From positions 682,001 to 746,000 of the forward strand of contig NZ_FONZ01000002.1 in assembly GCF_900113055.1 (NCBI RefSeq): a DNA stretch of 64,000 bases, written 5' to 3'. This DNA is from Flavimobilis marinus. Lineage in GTDB: Bacteria; Actinomycetota; Actinomycetes; Actinomycetales; Cellulomonadaceae. Within the stretch, counting starts at the first letter, position 1; every line of letters starts with the position of its first letter. Position numbers and translations under genes: made by a program. A model generated the notes under the pieces. The model had not been told where the DNA came from. It did not search any database and saw nothing but the letters and a program-made list of their open reading frames with translations. Below, piece by piece: positions 1 to 8,812 of this stretch.

Positions 1-1
1 C

Positions 2-1354
2 GTCGGCCGGCACCTGGCGGACGCGCTGAAGAAGACCGCGGAGATCGCCGTGGTCACGGGCACGCTGCCGCCGGCGGAACGGCAGGAGCGGATCCGTGCG
101 CTGACGTCGACGGACGCCCGGCACGTCCTGGTCGCGACGGACTGCCTGTCCGAGGGCGTCAACCTCCAGGACGCGTTCCAGGCGGTCGTGCACTACGACC
201 TGGCGTGGAACCCGACCCGGCACGAGCAGCGTGAGGGACGCGTCGACAGGTTCGGCCAGACGGCGCCGACCGTGCGTGCGGTGACGATCTACGGCAAGGA
301 CAACAGCATCGACGGCCTGGTGCTCGACGTGCTGATCCGCCGGCACCAGGCGATCAGCAAGGCCACGGGCGTCACCGTGCCGGTGCCGAGCCAGTCCGAC
401 TCGCTGCTGGAGGCTCTCCTCGAAGGTCTCGTGCTGCGCGGGGTGAACCACGAGCAGCTGGAGCTCGACCTGGGCCTGGCCGATGCCGATCGCCGGCTGG
501 AGCAGGAGTGGCGCTCGGCTGCGGAGACCGAGAAGGCATCACGCACGAAATACGCGCAGGGCACCATCCACCCCGACGCGGTCGCGCAGGAGGTCGCCGA
601 GGTGCGTGCCGCGCTCGGCGCGCACGGGCAGATCGAGCCGTTCGTCGAGGAGTCGCTGCGTGCGCTCGGCGCCTCGGTGACCCCGACGGATGTGGGGTTC
701 GATGCGATCACGGACACGCTGGCCCCCGGCCTGCGGGACGCGTTGCCGCCGGGTGCGACGTCACCGCTGCGCTTCCACAGGCAGATGCCCGCACCCCGGC
801 GCGACGCGCTACTGGTGCGGACGGATCCGAGTGTCGAGGCGGTGGCGCGCTACGTGCTCGACACCGCGCTCGACGCGCAAGCGACGGCCCGTCGCGCGCC
901 TGCGCGCCGCGCGGGCGTCGTCCGGACGACGCACGTGGCGTCGCGCACGACCGCGCTGCTGCTGCGCTACCGCTTCCACCTCGACCTCCCGTCGGCTGAC
1001 GGGCCGCGCACGCTGATCGCGGAGGACTGCGAGGTCGTCGCATTCCGCGGCCAACCGGAGGACCCCGAGGTGCTGGGTGAGCCGGAGATCGCCGCGCTGC
1101 TGGCGGCGCCCGCGGAGGCGAACGTCCCCGGCGACCAGGCGCGCGATCTCATCACGGCTGCTCTCGACCGCGTCGGGACCTGGGGGCCCGTCCTCGACGC
1201 CCGTTCCCAGGAGCGCGCGGAGCGTCTGCTCGAGAGCCACCGTCGCGTCCGCGCGGGCGCGGGAGCCGCCCGGCAAGGTCTGCGCGTCAGGGCCCAGACG
1301 CCGGTGGACGTGCTCGGTGTGTACCTGTACCTGCCTGTCGTCGGAGGCCGATGA
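2..1354 (+). CDS. SNF2/RapA-type helicase, C-terminal part (5' truncated by window edge)
   Basis: The reading frame is open from the first bases, so the start and the N-terminal ATPase lobe lie upstream of the window. The visible part begins inside a helicase C domain: 'ATDCLSEGVNLQ' is motif V and 'REGRVDRFGQ' is motif VI with its arginine finger, as in SNF2/RapA/HepA-type translocases. About 330 residues without a recognisable domain follow. The stop overlaps the next start by four bases (ATGA), so it is co-transcribed with the methylase. A SNF2 helicase directly before a large adenine methylase is the arrangement of DrmD-DrmMI in class 1 DISARM; that assignment is inference, since drmA/B/C would lie outside the window or be absent. 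Confidence 0.85.
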   Translation, partial: VGRHLADALKKTAEIAVVTGTLPPAERQERIRALTSTDARHVLVATDCLSEGVNLQDAFQAVVHYDLAWNPTRHEQREGRVDRFGQTAPTVRAVTIYGKDNSIDGLVLDVLIRRHQAISKATGVTVPVPSQSDSLLEALLEGLVLRGVNHEQLELDLGLADADRRLEQEWRSAAETEKASRTKYAQGTIHPDAVAQEVAEVRAALGAHGQIEPFVEESLRALGASVTPTDVGFDAITDTLAPGLRDALPPGATSPLRFHRQMPAPRRDALLVRTDPSVEAVARYVLDTALDAQATARRAPARRAGVVRTTHVASRTTALLLRYRFHLDLPSADGPRTLIAEDCEVVAFRGQPEDPEVLGEPEIAALLAAPAEANVPGDQARDLITAALDRVGTWGPVLDARSQERAERLLESHRRVRAGAGAARQGLRVRAQTPVDVLGVYLYLPVVGGR

Positions 1355-4300
1355 TGTCGAGGGACCTGACCGCGGTGCGCTCCGTCGGGGCGCTGCTCCC
1401 GTCCGACCTGCTCTCGCGGGTCGCGGCGGGCGACCCCGACCTGGGCGGGTTCTCCGGTCGTCACTACCACCTGGCGGCGGGAGAGTCGCCCCGTGAGGCG
1501 GCGAACCGCGCGTGGGCGTACCTCGCGGGGGTGTGGCCGTCGTTCCAGGACGCGCTGGCGCGACTGCCGGAGGGTGACGCGGCCGTCGGCCTCACGCGGG
1601 AGCGGTGGCTCCAGGTGCTCTTCCGCGAGTTGGGCTACGGGCGCCTGCAGACGACACCCGCCGGCGGCATCTCCGCCGCGGGCAAGGCATTCCCGGTGTC
1701 GCACGCGTGGGGCTCGGTCCCGATCCACCTGCTGGGCTGGGGAGTCGATCTCGACAAGCGCACCAAGGGCGTGCCCGGTGCGGCCGAGCGGGCGCCGCAC
1801 GCGATGGTCCAGGAGCTGCTGAACCGCTCGGACGACCACCTGTGGTCGGTGGTCTCGAACGGTCGGGTGCTGCGGCTGCTGCGCGACTCGACGTCGCTGT
1901 CTACGCAGTCGTACGTGGAGTTCGACCTCGAGGCGATCTTCACCGGCGAGCTGTTCGCAGACTTCGTCGTGCTGTTCCTGCTGCTGCACCAGTCGCGCGT
2001 CGAGGTGCAGAGCGAGGGTGCTGCGCCGAGCGACTGCTGGCTGGAGAAGTGGCGGTCGACGGCGATCGCGTCGGGTGCACGTGCGCTGTCACTGCTGTCG
2101 GACGGGGTGCAGCGCGCGATCGCCGACCTGGGAACGGGGTTCCTGCGCGCACCGCAGAACACCGCGCTGCGGGCGCGGCTCGACGACGAGTCGCTGCACC
2201 ACGCGGACTACCACCAGGCGCTGCTGCGGCTGGTGTACCGGCTGCTGTTCCTGTTCGTCGCGGAGGACCGGCAGGCGCTCCACCCCGCCGACGCCGACCC
2301 GGCGGCCCGCACGCGCTACATCGAGTACTTCTCGACCACGCGGCTGCGGCGGCTCGCGCTGCGCCGGCGCGGCACGCGGCACGGCGACCTGTGGCAGGCG
2401 CAGCGGCTCGTGCTGCAGCGCCTGGGCCAGGACGGCGGCTGCCCGGAGCTTGCGCTGCCCGGGCTAGGCGGCATCTTCGACGACGACGGCACCGAGCTCT
2501 TCACGGACGCCGAGCTGCCGAACGACGCGCTGCTCTCCGCCGTGCGGCACCTGTCGACGGTGCGGCCCAAGGGTCAACCGCTTCGGAAGGTCGACTACAA
2601 GAACCTCGGCGCGGAGGAGCTCGGCTCGATCTACGAGTCGCTGCTCGAGCTCGTCCCCCGGTACCAGTGCACCGAGCTGACATTCTCTCTGGAGAACCTC
2701 GCCGGCAACGACCGCAAGACCACCGGCTCGTACTACACGCCGTCCTCGCTCATCGACCTCGTGCTCGACGAGACCCTCACGCCCCTGCTGGACGAGGCGG
2801 AGAAGAAGCCCGACCCCGAGGCCGCGCTGCTCGCAATGAGCGTGTGCGACCCGGCGTGCGGGTCCGGGCACTTCCTGGTCGCGGCGGCACGCCGCATCGC
2901 CGAACGCCTCGCCATTGTCCGCTCCGGGGAGATCGACCCGACGCCGACGCACCTGCAGGACGCCCTCTACGACGTGGTCGGCTCGTGCATCTACGGCGTC
3001 GACCTCAACCCGCTGGCCGCCGAGCTCGCGAAGGTCTCGTTGTGGCTGGAGTCCATGCGCCCCGGGCGTCCCTTGTCGTTCCTCGACGCCCACATCAAGG
3101 TCGGCAACGCCCTGCTCGGCACGACGCCCGCGCTGCTCGCCGACGGGATCCCCGACGACGCGTACGTGGCCCTGGCCGGGGACGACAAGCCGTTCACCGC
3201 CGGGCTCAAGAAGCGCAACAAGGCAGAGCGGAATTCCACTGGCGACGGCTCACTCTTCGACCAGCGGGAAGTCGGGACGAGCACGATCGACCTACGCGGC
3301 CGACTCTCGCAGGCGATCGCCCCCGCGGTGGGCGCACCGCGTTTACGGGAGGTCCACGCCGCGCAGCGCGCCTACAGCCAGTTCCAGACGTCGCCCGAGC
3401 TGGCACGCGAGCGCCTGCACGCCGACACCTGGTGCGCGGCCTTCGTGCAGGCCAAGAGGCCGGGCGCGACGGCGATCACCAGCGCGACATTGGACGCCGT
3501 GCGCGACGGCACCACGCCCGACGATGTCGTGCGCACCGTCCAGCGGCTCACCGCGCAGTTCCGGTTCTTCCACTGGCACCTCGAGTTCCCGGACGTGTTC
3601 GACACGTCCACACCGGTTGGTGAGCACGGGTGGGCGGGCGGGTTCACCGCCATCGTAGGCAACCCGCCGTGGGAGCGCATCAAGCTCCAGGAGCAGGAGT
3701 TCTTCGCGCAGCGCGACGCAGCGATCGCCAGTGCGGCGAACTCGGCCGCGCGGAAGAAGCTCATCGCGGCGCTGACGACCGACAACCCCGGTCTTGCTGA
3801 CGGGTGGGCCGCCGCGAGCCGGGCGGCGGAGGGCGCGAGCCACTACCTGCGCAAGTCAGGCCGGTACCCGTTGTGCGGCGTCGGCGACGTCAACACCTAC
3901 AGCGTCTTCGCCGAGCTGTTCCGGTCGTCGATCGCCCACCACGGGCGCATGGGCATCATCACTCCGACCGGGCTCGCCACGGACGCGACGACCGCCGCCT
4001 TCTTCGCCGACACCGTGTCGTCCGGACGACTCGCGGCGTTCTACGACTTCGAGAACGAGGCGAAGATCTTCGAAGGTGTGCACAATCAGTTCCGGTTCGC
4101 GGCAACGACCATCACCGGCGGAGCCCCGTGCGATGCGGTCAACCTCGCGTTCTACACGCGCTACGTCTCGGACGCCCAGGCGAGGCGGTTCTCCGTCACC
4201 GCCGATGAGATCCTTGCGCTCAACCCCAACACAGGGACGCTGCCGATCTTCCGCACGCGGCGTGACGCCGAGATCACGTTGGGCATCTACCGCCGCCATC

Positions 4301-5334
4301 CCGTCCTGGTCAACGACGCCTCGGGCAGCAATCCATGGGGGCTGCGGTTCGCGACGTTGTTTCACATGTCGAACGACTCGGGCTCGTTCGAGACGGCCGA
4401 CGACCTGCGCGCTCGCGGCGCCGAATTCGACGGCTGGGCCTGGACGCTCGGCACGCAACGGTGGATGCCGCTGTACGAGGCCAAGATGCTCTCGCACTAC
4501 GACCACCGCTACTCGACTTACGCCAACGCCACCCAGGCGCAGCTCAACAAGGGCACCCTCCCCCGCCTGACCGACGCCCAGCACGACGACCCGCACGTCG
4601 AGCCCCTCGCCCGCTACTGGGTCGCCGAGAAGGACGTCGAGACCGCCATCGCCGACCGCTGGGACCGCGACTGGTTCCTCGGCTGGCGCGACATCACGAA
4701 TGCCAGCAACGAGCGCACCTTCGTATCGAGTGTCTCCCCTCGCAGTGCGGCAGGCGATTCGTTGCTGATCATGCTTCCTGGCCGCGAGCACCCCGTAGCC
4801 TGCTTGCACACTGCAATATCGAGCTTTGTCTGTGATTACGTAGCACGACAGAAGCTGAGCGGAACCCATATGAAGTACTTCGTGACCAAGCAGGTGGCAG
4901 TGCCACCACCACGCGATTTTGATATTGATCTTGCGGGCGTCACTCAGGATCCCCTTTCAGGATGGATTACGCCGCGCGTACTCGAACTTGCGTACACCTC
5001 GCACCGACTGTCTTCGTACGCGATCGAGCTCACAGGACAGACCCAAGTCACCGCTCCCTTCCACTGGGATACGAATCGCCGTGCGCAATTGCGCGCGGAA
5101 CTCGATGCCGCGATGTTCCTCCTCTATGGCCTGGCCCGGGAGGAGGTCGACCACGTGATGGACTCGTTCTTCGTCGTCCGCAAGTACGACGAGCGCGACC
5201 ACGGCGAGTTCCGCACCAAGCGCCTGATCCTCGAGGCCTACGACGCGATGACCGCCGCTGCGCAGGCGGGCACCGTCTACGTCAGCCCGCTCGACCCACC
5301 GCCGGGTCACGGCCCGCGCCACGTCCAACGATAG
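1351..5334 (+). CDS. Large Eco57I/PglX-like N6-adenine DNA methyltransferase
   Basis: This 1327-aa protein should transfer a methyl group from SAM to adenine N6 in host DNA. SAM motif I (DPACGSGHFL) starts at about residue 500 and catalytic motif IV (NPPW) is at residues 771-774, the N-x-P-Y/F/W class of Eco57I, PglX and DrmMI enzymes. The ~450-residue N-terminus has the 'HLWSVVSNGRVLRLLRDS' type of segment seen before the MTase core in type IIG-like proteins, but I see no clear PD-(D/E)XK triad there, so it may only modify. The C-terminal third should hold the target-recognition domain. A stretch encoding about residues 1150-1250 (4801-5100) is only ~55% G+C by hand count, suggesting exchange of recognition sequence. 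The start is the first of two ATGs, overlapping the helicase stop. Confidence 0.88.
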   Translation: MMSRDLTAVRSVGALLPSDLLSRVAAGDPDLGGFSGRHYHLAAGESPREAANRAWAYLAGVWPSFQDALARLPEGDAAVGLTRERWLQVLFRELGYGRLQTTPAGGISAAGKAFPVSHAWGSVPIHLLGWGVDLDKRTKGVPGAAERAPHAMVQELLNRSDDHLWSVVSNGRVLRLLRDSTSLSTQSYVEFDLEAIFTGELFADFVVLFLLLHQSRVEVQSEGAAPSDCWLEKWRSTAIASGARALSLLSDGVQRAIADLGTGFLRAPQNTALRARLDDESLHHADYHQALLRLVYRLLFLFVAEDRQALHPADADPAARTRYIEYFSTTRLRRLALRRRGTRHGDLWQAQRLVLQRLGQDGGCPELALPGLGGIFDDDGTELFTDAELPNDALLSAVRHLSTVRPKGQPLRKVDYKNLGAEELGSIYESLLELVPRYQCTELTFSLENLAGNDRKTTGSYYTPSSLIDLVLDETLTPLLDEAEKKPDPEAALLAMSVCDPACGSGHFLVAAARRIAERLAIVRSGEIDPTPTHLQDALYDVVGSCIYGVDLNPLAAELAKVSLWLESMRPGRPLSFLDAHIKVGNALLGTTPALLADGIPDDAYVALAGDDKPFTAGLKKRNKAERNSTGDGSLFDQREVGTSTIDLRGRLSQAIAPAVGAPRLREVHAAQRAYSQFQTSPELARERLHADTWCAAFVQAKRPGATAITSATLDAVRDGTTPDDVVRTVQRLTAQFRFFHWHLEFPDVFDTSTPVGEHGWAGGFTAIVGNPPWERIKLQEQEFFAQRDAAIASAANSAARKKLIAALTTDNPGLADGWAAASRAAEGASHYLRKSGRYPLCGVGDVNTYSVFAELFRSSIAHHGRMGIITPTGLATDATTAAFFADTVSSGRLAAFYDFENEAKIFEGVHNQFRFAATTITGGAPCDAVNLAFYTRYVSDAQARRFSVTADEILALNPNTGTLPIFRTRRDAEITLGIYRRHPVLVNDASGSNPWGLRFATLFHMSNDSGSFETADDLRARGAEFDGWAWTLGTQRWMPLYEAKMLSHYDHRYSTYANATQAQLNKGTLPRLTDAQHDDPHVEPLARYWVAEKDVETAIADRWDRDWFLGWRDITNASNERTFVSSVSPRSAAGDSLLIMLPGREHPVACLHTAISSFVCDYVARQKLSGTHMKYFVTKQVAVPPPRDFDIDLAGVTQDPLSGWITPRVLELAYTSHRLSSYAIELTGQTQVTAPFHWDTNRRAQLRAELDAAMFLLYGLAREEVDHVMDSFFVVRKYDERDHGEFRTKRLILEAYDAMTAAAQAGTVYVSPLDPPPGHGPRHVQR

Positions 5335-5346
5335 GGGTCTGTTGTC

Positions 5347-7524
5347 ATGCCCGACTCGAACGCCCGCCAGTCCATCCGCCGCCCCCTCCTACTCGGGACT
5401 GCCCTGCGCATCCTGCGCGACAGCACCGACCCGGTGCCTTCAGCCGAGGTGGTGCGGCGCATCGCGGACGACATGGCGCTCACCGAGCACGAGCTGAGCC
5501 GGAACAAGACGGGGATCCCCCGGTACGAGACCGGCGTCCGGTTCGAGGTCAGCCATGCGCGTCAGATCGGCTGGTTGACACCGGGAGGCAGTGGGTGGGC
5601 CCTCACCGATGCTGGCCGAGCGGCGCTGGCGGGAGCAGAGTCGGATGACGCCCTCCTGGCCACGCTGAATCGCGAGAGGCGCACGCTGCTGGCCTCGCAG
5701 GCGCAGCCGCGGGCGGGAAGTGCTGACACGCCCGCCTCACGGCTGGGGCCGCTGCGCCCCGCTCTCGACCAGCTCGGCCCCGGCCAGTGGACCTCCTTCC
5801 AGGACCTCGCCCAACTCACCGGCCTGCCCTACCAGGACGTCGCCGGTCGCCTGATGTCGAGCACCCACCCGGCCACCCACCGTGTGCTCACCCTCGAGGG
5901 CACTGTGTCGGAGGACTTCCGTTGGCCGGACCCCGCGCGGACGGACGATGCCGTCAACGTGCTCCATGAGGAAGGCGTCGAGTTCGACGCCCACGGCAGG
6001 GCGAACCAAGCTGCGCGCGTCACGTCCTACGACCTGCGCGAGCTGCTGGCGGAGACCACGTCGTCGAGCACCCGCCGTGCGTGGCTCGTCCGCGGGAACA
6101 ACGTCAACGGCAAGAACCTCGTGCCGACGTGGCTCGGCCGCGGGTCGGTGTCGGTCGCGGCGAGTCAGATCCGCTCGCTCGACCTGCCACTGACCCGCGC
6201 CGAGATCGTCGGGGTCGTCGAGGAGGACTACGCCCAGAAGTCCTACAACACCCGCAACGAGAAGGTTACCGAGCTCGACCTGTTCATCAACCGCATCCAG
6301 GTGGGCGACCTGGTGCTCGTCAACGACGGCGGCAGCTTCTACCTGGGTGACATTACCGGCGAGGTCACGTCGGTGCGCTCGTCGGACGACCGTTCCAACC
6401 TGCGCCGCGACGTCACCTGGCGCAATGCCGAGCGGCCCGTCGACCTCACCGACCTGCCGGCCGCCCTCAAGCCCAAGCTGTCGAGCCAGCACACGGTCAT
6501 CGACCTCACGAGCGAGCTGGCGGCGCTGGCGGGCCTCGTCGCCACCGGCGTCGAGGAGGAGACCAAGGCGGCGAAGACGGCGCCGGCCGAGCTCGTGCTG
6601 CGACCCGCGACCGACGACCTCGCCGAGCGGCTGCTCGTCGACCGCGCGTGGGTGCAGTCGTGCATCGACCTGCTCCGCGACCGCCGCCAGATCGTCTTCT
6701 ATGGCCCGCCGGGCACCGGCAAGACCTACCTCGCGCAGGAGATCGCCCACCACCTCACCGACGACTCCGCCGTCAAGCTCGTGCAGTTCCACCCCGCGTA
6801 CTCCTACGAGGACTTCTTCGAGGGCTACCGCCCGGTCGCACCGAAGGACGGCTCAGCCACCGTCGGCTTTACGCTCACTCCCGGACCGTTCCGGCGGCTC
6901 GTCGACGCCGCGCGGGAGAACCCGTCGACGCCGTACGTGCTGATCGTCGACGAGATCAACCGCGCTAACCTCGCCAAGGTCTTCGGTGAACTGTATTTCC
7001 TGCTCGAGTACCGCGACCGGGCCATCGACCTGCTGTACAGCACGGGAGACGAAGCCGGCTTCACCATGCCGTCGAACGTCTTCATCATCGGCACGATGAA
7101 CACCGCGGACCGGTCGATCGCCCTCGTCGACGCCGCGATGCGCCGCCGGTTCGCGTTCAAGGCGCTGCACCCAAGCGTCGAGCCCACGCGCAGCATGCTG
7201 CGCCGCTGGCTCGACCGGATGGGCCTCCCGGCCACCACCGCCGACGTGCTCGACCACCTCAACGCGCTGATCACGGACGAGGACTTCCGCATCGGCCCGT
7301 CGTACTTCATGCGTGACGACGTGCACCGCGACGGCGGTCTGGAGACGGCGTGGGAGACGGCAATCCTGCCGCTGCTGGAGGAGCATCACTTTGGCGAAGG
7401 CCTCGACGTCGCCGGTCGGTACTCGCTGCCGAAGATCACCGCCCGAGTCGCCCGCGCGGCCGGGCCCGCCGAGGTTCCCGAGCCGGAGCAGGCGGCGGAC
7501 GAGGCTGCCGACCCGGTCCCGTGA
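5347..7524 (+). CDS. McrB-type AAA+ GTPase/ATPase with Mrr-N-, MGMT- and EVE-like N-terminal domains
   Basis: This 725-aa protein is the probable NTP-driven motor that powers DNA cleavage by the downstream McrC. Residues ~10-95 look like the Mrr N-terminal winged helix ('GIPRYETGVRFEVSHARQI'). Residues ~135-235 resemble the DNA-binding domain of O6-alkylguanine transferases and ATL proteins, with PATHRVL (175-181) in place of the catalytic PCHRV, so it would bind rather than repair. Residues ~244-360 ('WLVRGNNVNGKNLVPTWL', 'GDLVLVNDGGSFYLGDITG') look EVE/PUA-like. The motor has Walker A GPPGTGKT (453-460), the McrB-typical 'FHPAYSYEDFFEGYRPV', Walker B VDEIN (534-538) and sensor region 'GTMNTADRSIALVDAAMRRRF'. 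It starts 12 bases after the methylase stop and overlaps mcrC by four bases. Domain names are by eye; the McrB core is secure. Confidence 0.9.
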   Translation: MPDSNARQSIRRPLLLGTALRILRDSTDPVPSAEVVRRIADDMALTEHELSRNKTGIPRYETGVRFEVSHARQIGWLTPGGSGWALTDAGRAALAGAESDDALLATLNRERRTLLASQAQPRAGSADTPASRLGPLRPALDQLGPGQWTSFQDLAQLTGLPYQDVAGRLMSSTHPATHRVLTLEGTVSEDFRWPDPARTDDAVNVLHEEGVEFDAHGRANQAARVTSYDLRELLAETTSSSTRRAWLVRGNNVNGKNLVPTWLGRGSVSVAASQIRSLDLPLTRAEIVGVVEEDYAQKSYNTRNEKVTELDLFINRIQVGDLVLVNDGGSFYLGDITGEVTSVRSSDDRSNLRRDVTWRNAERPVDLTDLPAALKPKLSSQHTVIDLTSELAALAGLVATGVEEETKAAKTAPAELVLRPATDDLAERLLVDRAWVQSCIDLLRDRRQIVFYGPPGTGKTYLAQEIAHHLTDDSAVKLVQFHPAYSYEDFFEGYRPVAPKDGSATVGFTLTPGPFRRLVDAARENPSTPYVLIVDEINRANLAKVFGELYFLLEYRDRAIDLLYSTGDEAGFTMPSNVFIIGTMNTADRSIALVDAAMRRRFAFKALHPSVEPTRSMLRRWLDRMGLPATTADVLDHLNALITDEDFRIGPSYFMRDDVHRDGGLETAWETAILPLLEEHHFGEGLDVAGRYSLPKITARVARAAGPAEVPEPEQAADEAADPVP

Positions 7525-8744
7525 CCAGGCTCGAGCTGCGCGAGGGCGGCGACCCCGTCGAGGTACCACTCGACGAGAAGTCGGGCCTCGCGCTGCGCGC
7601 CAGCGGCCTCGTCACCGCGTCGCCTACCGTCGCCGCAGGATGGTGGACTGTCGGCCCTACGACCAAGGTCGGCGTCGCCCGGGTGGGCGACGTCGAGATC
7701 GTCGTGCGCCCCAAGGTCGACATCCGTCGCCTCATGTTCCTCGTCGGGTACGCACGCGATGGGTCGCTGTGGCGTGAGGAGGACGTCCAGCTCGACGAGC
7801 ACACCGACCTGCTGACCGCGATCGCCTGGGCCTTCGCCCGCCAGGCCGAGCGTGCCACCGCCCGGGGCCTGCTGCAGGGCTATCGCGTCGAGGAGCGCTC
7901 GTCGCCCGTCCTGCGGGGCCGCATCCGCACCACCGACCAGTTGACGCGCCACCACGGCCTGCCACTGCCGCTGGAAATCCGATACGACGAGTTCGACGTG
8001 GACATTCCCGAGAACCAGATTCTGCGCGCGGCAACGCACCGCCTGCTCCGGCTGGAGCATCTCCCGCACGACGTTCGGCCACGGCTGCGCCGTCTCTCAC
8101 GTTCACTGGCCGACGTCAGCCCGCTTCCCAGCGGCGGAGCCATTCCGCGCTGGTCGCGCTCGCGACTCAACACCCGTTACCACGTCGCGCTCGGGCTCGG
8201 TGAGCTCGTCCTGCGCGGCAGCTCCGTCGAGCAGGCCGCCGGTGCGGTGCGCATCGACGGCTTCATGCTCGACATGGCCAAGCTGTTCGAGGACTTCCTC
8301 ACTGAGGCGCTCGGCGCGGTGCTCCGCGACCACGGTGGATCGTGTCGCGCGCAAGATCTGTGGCACCTGGACGAGGATTCAGCGATCAGGATGAAGCCCG
8401 ACCTGGCTTGGTATAGCGGCGCGTCGACCCGTCCTGCAGCGGTCATCGACGCCAAGTACAAGGCTGAGAAGCCTAGCGGGTATCCAAACGCGGATCTCTA
8501 CCAGATGCTTGCGTACTGCACGGTCAGCGGTCTCGCTCGCGGGCACCTCGTCTACGCCAGAGGGAACGAGCCAGCTGCCCGTCACCGGGTCGTCGGGGCG
8601 GGGATCGAGATCCATCAACACGCCCTCGACCTTGAAGTCGAACCCGCGGAACTCTTGCGTCAGGTCCGCGACCTGGCGGCGCGCATCGCGGTGCTCGCGG
8701 TGACCGATAGGAACGGGTCCGGAACATGGGTCGGTGGCGCCTGA
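7521..8744 (+). CDS. McrC-type nuclease subunit
   Basis: McrC family proteins bind the McrB ring, stimulate its NTPase and carry the PD-(D/E)XK nuclease that cuts modified DNA. The chosen GTG start overlaps the McrB stop (GTGA) and gives 407 residues; an in-frame upstream ATG would run deep into the McrB gene. The N-terminal half has the McrBC-family pattern 'VEIVVRPKVDIRRLMFLVGY' and 'RGRIRTTDQLTRHHG'. The nuclease triad is visible as D294 (KPDLAW) and D310-A-K312 (VIDAKYK), followed by 'DLYQMLAYC'. The catalytic residues look intact, so the enzyme should be active. It is the last gene of the four-gene run and converges with the SF1 helicase gene. Confidence 0.92.
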   Translation: MTRLELREGGDPVEVPLDEKSGLALRASGLVTASPTVAAGWWTVGPTTKVGVARVGDVEIVVRPKVDIRRLMFLVGYARDGSLWREEDVQLDEHTDLLTAIAWAFARQAERATARGLLQGYRVEERSSPVLRGRIRTTDQLTRHHGLPLPLEIRYDEFDVDIPENQILRAATHRLLRLEHLPHDVRPRLRRLSRSLADVSPLPSGGAIPRWSRSRLNTRYHVALGLGELVLRGSSVEQAAGAVRIDGFMLDMAKLFEDFLTEALGAVLRDHGGSCRAQDLWHLDEDSAIRMKPDLAWYSGASTRPAAVIDAKYKAEKPSGYPNADLYQMLAYCTVSGLARGHLVYARGNEPAARHRVVGAGIEIHQHALDLEVEPAELLRQVRDLAARIAVLAVTDRNGSGTWVGGA

Positions 8745-8812
8745 CCTGTGGTGCACCGACCCCGCCACCTGTTCACTCCGTTTGGCGGTTCAGCGTGTCG
8801 ATCGGCTGAGCA

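Noticed and set aside
1605-3623. A 672-codon frame inside the methylase gene
   Set aside because: Shifted frame within a gene with clear motifs. Arg/Ala-rich composition is typical of shadow frames at high GC.
1-8744. Complete DISARM system
   Set aside because: Only DrmD- and DrmMI-like genes are visible. No drmA, drmB or drmC is present, and McrBC follows instead. Upstream sequence is outside the window.
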